Shown here: positions 15,139-19,628 of the stretch, one piece after another
Numbering within the stretch: the stretch's first letter is position 1
Layout of the letters: every line of letters begins with the position of its first letter
Source: DATBGS01 sp036557885
Lineage (GTDB): Bacteria; Chloroflexota; Ktedonobacteria; Ktedonobacterales; DATBGS01
Assembly: GCA_036557885.1 (NCBI GenBank)
Contig: DATBGS010000141.1
Coordinates: 1-19,628, forward strand
Reading direction: 5' to 3'
DNA length: 19,628 bases
Notes under the pieces: generated by a model
Databases searched by the model: none
Seen by the model: only the letters and a program-made list of their open reading frames with translations
Told to the model about the DNA's origin: nothing
Position numbers and translations under genes: made by a program

Positions 15139-16605
15139 TCAGAACTTCGTCACTGAGTTCAGCCGTATGCAGAAGCAAAGCCGCTCACCCTGCTGTTCTG
15201 CCCACATATCCCCCCCGTGGAGCTCGACAATACTTTTGGCAATGGCTAACCCCAGGCCGGCTCCCTCGGCACTGGCAGACCTGGCGGCGCCAGCTTGATA
15301 AAAGCGATCAAAGAGATGCTCCAGTTCTTCGGAAGCCAGACCCTTCGCCTGGTTGGAGACCGTGGTGAGGACTGTGCCAGTCGGCTCTTGTGTGGTGGCC
15401 ACCTGAATAGTATCGGGTTTGAGACTGTATTTGATGGCATTACTCATCAGGTTTTCCAAGACACGCACCATCTGGCCCGTATCGATGAGTACCTTGATGT
15501 GCTCCGCTGGCAGATGGGTGCAGATGCCCACCTCTTGCTCTTCAGCCAGGGGACGCCATTCCTCGATAAATTGCTCCAGCAAGGCGTTCAAGGAGACTGG
15601 TGTCAGGTGAAGTTCCACCCCCTGATTGTTCAACTTCGTGTACTCAAAGAGGGCCTCAATCAGCTTTTTCAGTTGGGCCGCCTTGGCATACGCAATGTCT
15701 ACGTAGTGCCCTCGCTCTTCCTCGGTCTGATACGCCTGATCTTTGACTAATTGCAGATACCCCATAATGGAGGTGAGGGGCGTCCGTAAGTCATGGGACA
15801 CATGGGTAATCAAGTCGTTTCTCAGTTGCTCTTGCTGGCGTTCCTGTTCCTGAAACTTCTGGAGTTGGGCTGCCATCTGATTCGTGTATGCTGCCAACTG
15901 GCCCAGTTCGTCCCTGCGCTTTTCGGGCAGCCGAAACGACAGGTTGCCCTTGGCCAGTTCCCCCAGTCCCTGCGCGACGGTCTGAATGGCCCGCAGCGTC
16001 CTTCGGGTCAAGAGCCAGAAGAGTCCCAGAAAGAGCAACCCAGCGACGATCAGGTTCAAAAGGGTCGGTTGGACCGTCGTAGCCTCTACGGAAGAGGTTT
16101 TCGGAATACCGATCAGCACGATATATGCCGGATGGTTATTGAGGGTAATGGGGGCAAGTGCCACATAGGGTGAGGCTGGCGTGAACTTGCTTCCTGAATT
16201 AGTTGGTTCCTTGGTGGCTTGATGAATCGTGGCGAGAAGGTCAATCTGCGTGGCGTTGACCCCGCCTGAGGTGTAGAGTGCCTGCCCATTCACGTCCGTA
16301 ATGATCACCTGCACCTGATCTGCTGCAGCAGCCAGGTCAATCTGGTTTTGGATTTGCTGAGGTGTTGGCGCCTTTACTGCCTCAAACCATCCGACCATCA
16401 GTTTAAGCTGAAGGTCAATACTCTTTTTGCCCGACGATTGGTCAACCACGGGGGAGGGCGTGATCTGATTGGCAAGTGGGATCGTCAGGTCATAGCCAAG
16501 AACCGCGACCAGGGTGCACAGCACAAACGTCACCACCAACTGCGCGCGCAGGCTGTATCTGGGCTTGCCCCATCTCAAGCTGAGAAACCTAGTATTTTTT
16601 TTCAA
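15139..16605 (-). CDS. HAMP-containing sensor histidine kinase
   Basis: 488 aa from a TTG at 16605, chosen because it lies downstream of GGAGTGGGG and overlaps the response regulator end by 17 nt; the open frame further upstream is a shadow of the regulator. Order: short N-terminus, TM1 (about 19-45), an extracytoplasmic sensor region (about 46-178), TM2 (about 180-200), HAMP (201-250), HisKA with HVSHDLRTPLTS (phospho-acceptor His271), then the ATPase domain with N-box LENLMSNAIKYS (383-394), F-box LFDRFYQ (431-437) and G2 box GAGLGLAIAKS (448-458). The G1 box is atypical: NQAKGLA (418-424) replaces DxGxGI, as in some VanS-like kinases. It phosphorylates the adjacent regulator. The signal is unknown, presumably at the membrane. 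Confidence 0.9.
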   Translation of the reverse strand: MKKNTRFLSLRWGKPRYSLRAQLVVTFVLCTLVAVLGYDLTIPLANQITPSPVVDQSSGKKSIDLQLKLMVGWFEAVKAPTPQQIQNQIDLAAAADQVQVIITDVNGQALYTSGGVNATQIDLLATIHQATKEPTNSGSKFTPASPYVALAPITLNNHPAYIVLIGIPKTSSVEATTVQPTLLNLIVAGLLFLGLFWLLTRRTLRAIQTVAQGLGELAKGNLSFRLPEKRRDELGQLAAYTNQMAAQLQKFQEQERQQEQLRNDLITHVSHDLRTPLTSIMGYLQLVKDQAYQTEEERGHYVDIAYAKAAQLKKLIEALFEYTKLNNQGVELHLTPVSLNALLEQFIEEWRPLAEEQEVGICTHLPAEHIKVLIDTGQMVRVLENLMSNAIKYSLKPDTIQVATTQEPTGTVLTTVSNQAKGLASEELEHLFDRFYQAGAARSASAEGAGLGLAIAKSIVELHGGDMWAEQQGERLCFCIRLNSVTKF

Positions 16606-17290
16606 GCTTATACCCCACTCCCCAGATCGTTTTGATGTAGCGTGGCTGACGCGGGTTCGCTTCAATTTTTTCCCGCAGGTGTCGAATATGCACCATAACG
16701 GTATTGTCCGCTTGCCAAAAGGGGTCCTTCCAAACACGCTCATAAATCTGCTCGGTGCTGAACACCATGCCAGGGTGGCGAGCAAGCAATTCCAGGATTG
16801 CAAATTCGCGTGGCGTGAGCAGCACCTCCTGCTCATTGATCCGGACTTCATGCGTCGCGCTGTTGATGACCAGCTCTCCAATGGTGATCTCCACCTCGGA
16901 CGCGGATAGCGCAGTAAAACGTAAATAGCGGCGCAGGTTCGCTTTCACCCTGGCCACTAATTCCAGGGGATTGAAGGGTTTCGTGACATAATCATCGGCT
17001 CCCGTGCTCAGCCCCAAGATTTTGTCCAAATCCTCCCCTTTGGCGGAGAGCATAATGATGGGCATCTGACGCCCTTCCCGAATCTTCAAGCAGGCTTGAA
17101 TTCCGTCCAGGTGTGGCATCATCAGGTCCAGGATGATGAGATCGATCTCCTGCTGCTGCTGGAGCAGATCCAGCGCCTCCAACCCATCGGCAGCTTCCAA
17201 CACCTGATACCCTTCGTTGTGGAGATAAATAGCTACCAGGTGGCGAATGTCTGGGTCATCATCCACCATCAAGATCGTTGCATCGGCCAT
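16589..17290 (-). CDS. OmpR/VanR-family response regulator
   Basis: 233 aa from an ATG with GAGAGGGAG upstream. Receiver domain 1-120: acidic triad D10-D12, phospho-acceptor D55 in LDLMMPHLDG, S82 and K104 in YVTKPFNPLEL. Winged-helix DNA-binding domain about 130-233, with LTPREFAILELLARHPG and the recognition-helix region NTVMVHIRHLREKIEANP, ending IKTIWGVGYKLEKKY. It is cytosolic and activated by the kinase encoded just downstream. Its start overlaps the DedA gene end by 32 nt and its end overlaps the kinase by 17 nt, so all are translationally coupled. Tandem repeats with 11-bp half-site spacing upstream of the operon (18529-18597) are its likely binding sites. Confidence 0.93.
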   Translation of the reverse strand: MADATILMVDDDPDIRHLVAIYLHNEGYQVLEAADGLEALDLLQQQQEIDLIILDLMMPHLDGIQACLKIREGRQMPIIMLSAKGEDLDKILGLSTGADDYVTKPFNPLELVARVKANLRRYLRFTALSASEVEITIGELVINSATHEVRINEQEVLLTPREFAILELLARHPGMVFSTEQIYERVWKDPFWQADNTVMVHIRHLREKIEANPRQPRYIKTIWGVGYKLEKKY

Positions 17291-17882
17291 GCAGTCTCCC
17301 TCTCATTCCTTGAACCATCGTATATCCCAGACCCACCACGACCAGCCCAAAGAGCAGCCACCACCCCCACTGCTCAACCACGCCGCTGATGGACGCAAGC
17401 GAGTCCCCAAACCAGTAGCCCAGCGTAAAGTAGAGCAGGGTCCACAAACAGCCTGCTGAATAGGAATACAAGCTGTAGTGAGTATAGTTCATCCCGCTGC
17501 TTCCAACCAGGTATGGCACGAGATGGCGAACCACCGGGAAACAGTAACTGAGACATATGGCCACAGGACCATAGCGCCGAATTAGACGCAGGGAGGTAGA
17601 CAACGGCGCCCGCCATCTGTGCCGGGCTCGCAGCCGGTTCACACCTCTGGCTCCCAGGAGTCGTCCAAGACAGTAGCCAAAGGTTAACCCCGAGATGACG
17701 CCGCAACAGGTCACGAGGAAGGCCGGGATGGGCTGGAGCAGCCCCAGGGCTGTGACCAGGCCCCCAGCCATCACAATAGCCTCATCTGGAAGCGGCAGCC
17801 CCACAATGCCGAGCCACAAACAAAAAAACAAGGCGCCATAGCCATACTGTCCAACCAGACCGATGAAGGCATGTACGTCCAT
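17259..17882 (-). CDS. DedA-family integral membrane protein
   Basis: 207 aa from the ATG at 17882 (GAGGAG 7 nt upstream). An in-frame ATG at 17903 overlaps the preceding stop as ATGA but lacks ribosome-site spacing. Family hallmarks: LGIVGLPLPDEAIVMAGGLV (24-43, the P-x-P-x-E re-entrant motif), FGYCLGRLLGARG (68-80) and RYGPVAICLSYCFPVVRH (103-120) with Arg119, followed by VPYLVGSSGMNY. Around five hydrophobic segments are present. DedA proteins are needed for envelope integrity, membrane potential and resistance to cationic peptides, and some members are undecaprenyl-phosphate flippases. Placement between a phospholipid methyltransferase-like gene and a two-component system supports a membrane-homeostasis role here. 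Confidence 0.88.
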   Translation of the reverse strand: MDVHAFIGLVGQYGYGALFFCLWLGIVGLPLPDEAIVMAGGLVTALGLLQPIPAFLVTCCGVISGLTFGYCLGRLLGARGVNRLRARHRWRAPLSTSLRLIRRYGPVAICLSYCFPVVRHLVPYLVGSSGMNYTHYSLYSYSAGCLWTLLYFTLGYWFGDSLASISGVVEQWGWWLLFGLVVVGLGYTMVQGMRGRLHGRCNDLDGG

Positions 17883-17899
17883 CCCGCCACTCCTCGCTT

Positions 17900-18457
17900 T
17901 CATCCTCGTTGTCGGCAGACGTACACGAAGGCTGGGGGGACATTCAGGGGAACAAATGTGATGCTGATCGGATCGAAGTGAGCACAAAACTGCTTTTTCA
18001 TCTGAAGCGAGTATTGAAAGGCGATGAAGAGGCCTCCTGGCTTCAAGGCCTGCAGGACATTGGCAAGAATCTCCTGCCGGGTGTACTGGGTGAAATTGGC
18101 AAAGGGCAGCCCCGAAACAATACAGTCCACCTGCTGGATGCCATAGCTGGTCAGCGCCTCCGCAAGCCGCTCGGCTGTGGGCTCCACGATCCACTCTGGG
18201 TAGGACTGCCGTAACAGGCTACACATCTCGGCATCTTGTTCAAAAAGCAAGGCCGTGCCCGAAGGCGCCAGCTGTCGACGGATGCCCCGGGTCATCACTC
18301 CCGTACCTGCACCCAATTCAACGATGGTCTGGATGCTGTGCCAGGGAATCGGCGCCAGCATCGCTCTCACGAGAAAGACCGAACTGGGAGTCACACTCCC
18401 GATCATCCGTGGGGAGTGCACAAACTTCTCAAAAAAGCGCGCACGTTGTTGAAGCAT
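17900..18457 (-). CDS. Phospholipid N-methyltransferase-like protein (class I SAM)
   Basis: 185 aa from the ATG at 18457, chosen for CAAGGAG 8 nt upstream; in-frame ATGs at 18496 and 18628 lack a ribosome site. The N-terminal FFEKFVHSPRMIGSVTPSS (8-26) matches the signature lead of PmtA-type phospholipid N-methyltransferases. Motif I is VELGAGTGVMT (46-56), the acidic residue is in LLFEQDAEM (70-78), and VDCIVSGLPFANF (110-122) carries the family SGLP motif. It ends with LKPGGLFIAFQYS and a short tail. These enzymes methylate phosphatidylethanolamine at the inner membrane face, changing surface charge and packing; that this protein does so is inference. First gene of the four-gene envelope operon, 17 nt before DedA. 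Confidence 0.82.
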   Translation of the reverse strand: MLQQRARFFEKFVHSPRMIGSVTPSSVFLVRAMLAPIPWHSIQTIVELGAGTGVMTRGIRRQLAPSGTALLFEQDAEMCSLLRQSYPEWIVEPTAERLAEALTSYGIQQVDCIVSGLPFANFTQYTRQEILANVLQALKPGGLFIAFQYSLQMKKQFCAHFDPISITFVPLNVPPAFVYVCRQRG

Positions 18458-18512
18458 TGGCTGTTCTCCTTGAGGGGCACCGGTTGGCGTTTCCATGGTG
18501 TCTCTGCCACCA

Positions 18513-18518
18513 ATCCTA
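18513..18518 (-). promoter_or_regulatory. Possible -10 element of the envelope operon
   Basis: TAGGAT on the minus strand (18518-18513), 11 bp downstream of the repeat array. The -35 position (about 18541-18536, CTGGGT) is poor and overlaps the array, as in activator-dependent promoters. It would give a leader of about 48 nt before the ATG at 18457. Confidence 0.3.
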
Positions 18519-18528
18519 GCCAACAAGG

Positions 18529-18597
18529 CTGAAGAACCCAGGAAGAAACTGCTGAAGAAAGCTGGAGGAAAAATCTGAAGAAATGCTGAAGAACTGG
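18529..18597 (-). promoter_or_regulatory. Three tandem 23-bp units, probable response-regulator binding array
   Basis: Each 23-bp unit (18529, 18552, 18575) starts with CTGAAGAA and has a second GAAGAA-like half-site 11 bp later: aGGAAGAA at 18540, tGGAGGAA at 18563, CTGAAGAA at 18586. Direct half-sites 11 bp apart are the rule for OmpR/PhoB-family dimers. The array lies 72-140 bp upstream of the methyltransferase start. Confidence 0.6.
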
Positions 18598-18736
18598 CAT
18601 ATGAGTACGAGAGCCCCACGTAAACCACAGCCTGATCGCTGCCAGATCCGAATATGCCAAGATGTAAGGCTTCTGGTGGTTTTGTTGGTCGGCTGGTATG
18701 AAGGCCGATGAAATCAGCCTGTTAGTATAGGCGTTT

Positions 18737-18774
18737 GGGGAGTAATGGAACAAAAAGTTGGTTCTTGTAGTCGT
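18737..18774 (+). repeat. Candidate terminal inverted repeat of a Tn3-family element
   Basis: ggggagtaatggaacaaaaa starts with the GGGG and includes the TGGAACnAAAA core typical of 38-bp Tn3-family ends. It lies about 95 bp beyond the end of the transposase reading frame, where such an end is expected. The partner repeat is outside the window. Confidence 0.4.
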
Positions 18775-18867
18775 AGAAAGTCTGCATCACCATCAGCCCA
18801 TCCTTGCTCTCGCTCTGCCTTGGCTTTCAACTGGCTTTCAAGGGTGGCTCACGCCGAGTGCCGTTCC

Positions 18868-19628
18868 TCAGTCGTCTTCCGCCTCGTCTTCCACCTGCCT
18901 CAAAGGATGGAAGTCGCCCGCCTGAATGGCCTCATCGAGCGCGAACGAATACTGCCCCAAATACCTGATATGGTCATGTCCCAGCGGGGAGAGCCGCTCA
19001 ACATCCTCCGGCTTGACCTCCCGGCCCAACTCGCGGAGCGTCTTCAGCGCAGGTCCGTGTAAAGCGTGTTCCAGACCACGATGATGTTGACGACAAACCC
19101 CAGCGCGCCTAATTGTTCCTCTTGCCCTTCTCGATACCGCTGGCGGACCTCCCCTTTCTGCCCAAAGAAGGTGTCGCGGGCCAGGCTGTGGCGGGCTTCA
19201 CCTCGATTGAGTTGGAGCAGCATCCCGCGGCGATAGACTGGGTCGTCGATGACGGAAAGGAGATGGAAAGATTTGGCAATACGGCCTATTTCTCCGACCG
19301 CTTGGCCTAGCGGCGTCGGACGCCCGCCTCCCTGGAGCAAGCGCACGACATCGCTGGCTGGCACCGTTCCCATCTGGAGCGAGCCAGCCAGCCGCAGCTG
19401 GTCTTCCCAGTGGTGACGGATGCGCTCCACGTTCACTCGGTGCCGCGCGATCCCATTCAAGGGGCCATAGTCCGCCGTTTTCTCGATCCGCCAGAAGCGC
19501 GCCTCGCCCAGATCAGCAAGGCGTGGGCTAAAGCGGTAGCCGAGTAAAGCAAACAGGCCGAATACGATGTCGCTGTACCCGGCGCTATCAGCCATGATCT
19601 GAGCCGGATGGAGGCGGGGGTCCTGGTG
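18868..19628 (-). pseudogene. tnpA: Tn3-family transposase (TnpA), C-terminal part, frameshifted
   Basis: The reading frame enters from the right edge and carries the C-terminal catalytic region of Tn3-family TnpA. QIMADSAGYSDIVFGLFALL (about 19601-19542) contains a catalytic Asp. It continues through LLGYRFSPRLADLGEARFW, KTADYGPLNGIARHRVNVE, GGGRPTPLGQAVGEIGRIAK and LNRGEARHSLARDTFFGQKG, whose Glu belongs to the DDE triad, to LGALGFVVNIIVVWNTLYTD. At about 19046-19056 one base is missing, so this frame stops at 19044. The expected ending (LKTLRELGREVKPEDVERLS to VEDEAEDD) continues in the next frame to a TGA at 18868. The protein would lose about 60 residues. Most likely inactive, unless the deletion is a sequencing error. 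Confidence 0.88.

Overview
The window looks like accessory DNA from a free-living, moderately GC-rich bacterium. The gene mix would fit a soil Chloroflexota such as Ktedonobacteria: a very long RHS/YD-repeat protein, many degraded transposase pieces, WD40 and TPR proteins, an XRE-TPR regulator, and wide intergenic gaps. This assignment is inference; no complete rRNA or other marker gene is present. No tRNA gene or CRISPR array was seen.

Layout, left to right. 1-2146 (-) is an RHS repeat gene cut off at its 5' end and joined to the first 50 codons of a pRiA4b ORF-3-like gene. 2592-3530 (-) is an SDR oxidoreductase. 3754-4246 (-) is a frameshifted transposase-like remnant. 4897-5652 (+) is a DinB-like protein with a TPR-like tail, followed by a single-TPR mini protein (5961-6221) and a PIG-V-like GT-C mannosyltransferase (6370-7746). 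8348-8865 (+) is an overlapping antitoxin/RelE-ParE-like toxin pair. It converges on an XRE-TPR regulator (8928-10403, -), and a perfect 19-bp-arm hairpin lies between them. Divergent from the regulator are a seven-bladed WD40 protein (10973-11896), a 56-codon ORF with a strong Shine-Dalgarno (11986-12156) and a SAM methyltransferase (12217-13131). 13132-15138 is a scrap region: a 16S rRNA fragment carrying a perfect 21-bp tandem duplication, a coding remnant, and a small CxxC protein with its own terminator.

The most coherent system is the minus-strand operon 18457-15139: phospholipid N-methyltransferase-like protein, DedA-family membrane protein, OmpR/VanR-type response regulator and HAMP histidine kinase. 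Junctions are 17 nt apart or overlapping. Upstream lie three tandem 23-bp units, each holding two GAAGAA half-sites 11 bp apart, which is the geometry expected for an OmpR/PhoB-family regulator. I infer an autoregulated membrane-lipid or envelope-stress module. The right end (18737-19628) is the 3' part of a Tn3-family transposase with a frameshift and a candidate terminal repeat.

Four imperfect copies of a roughly 50-bp intergenic repeat, all in the same orientation, are scattered at about 5.8, 8.0, 10.7 and 13.2 kb.
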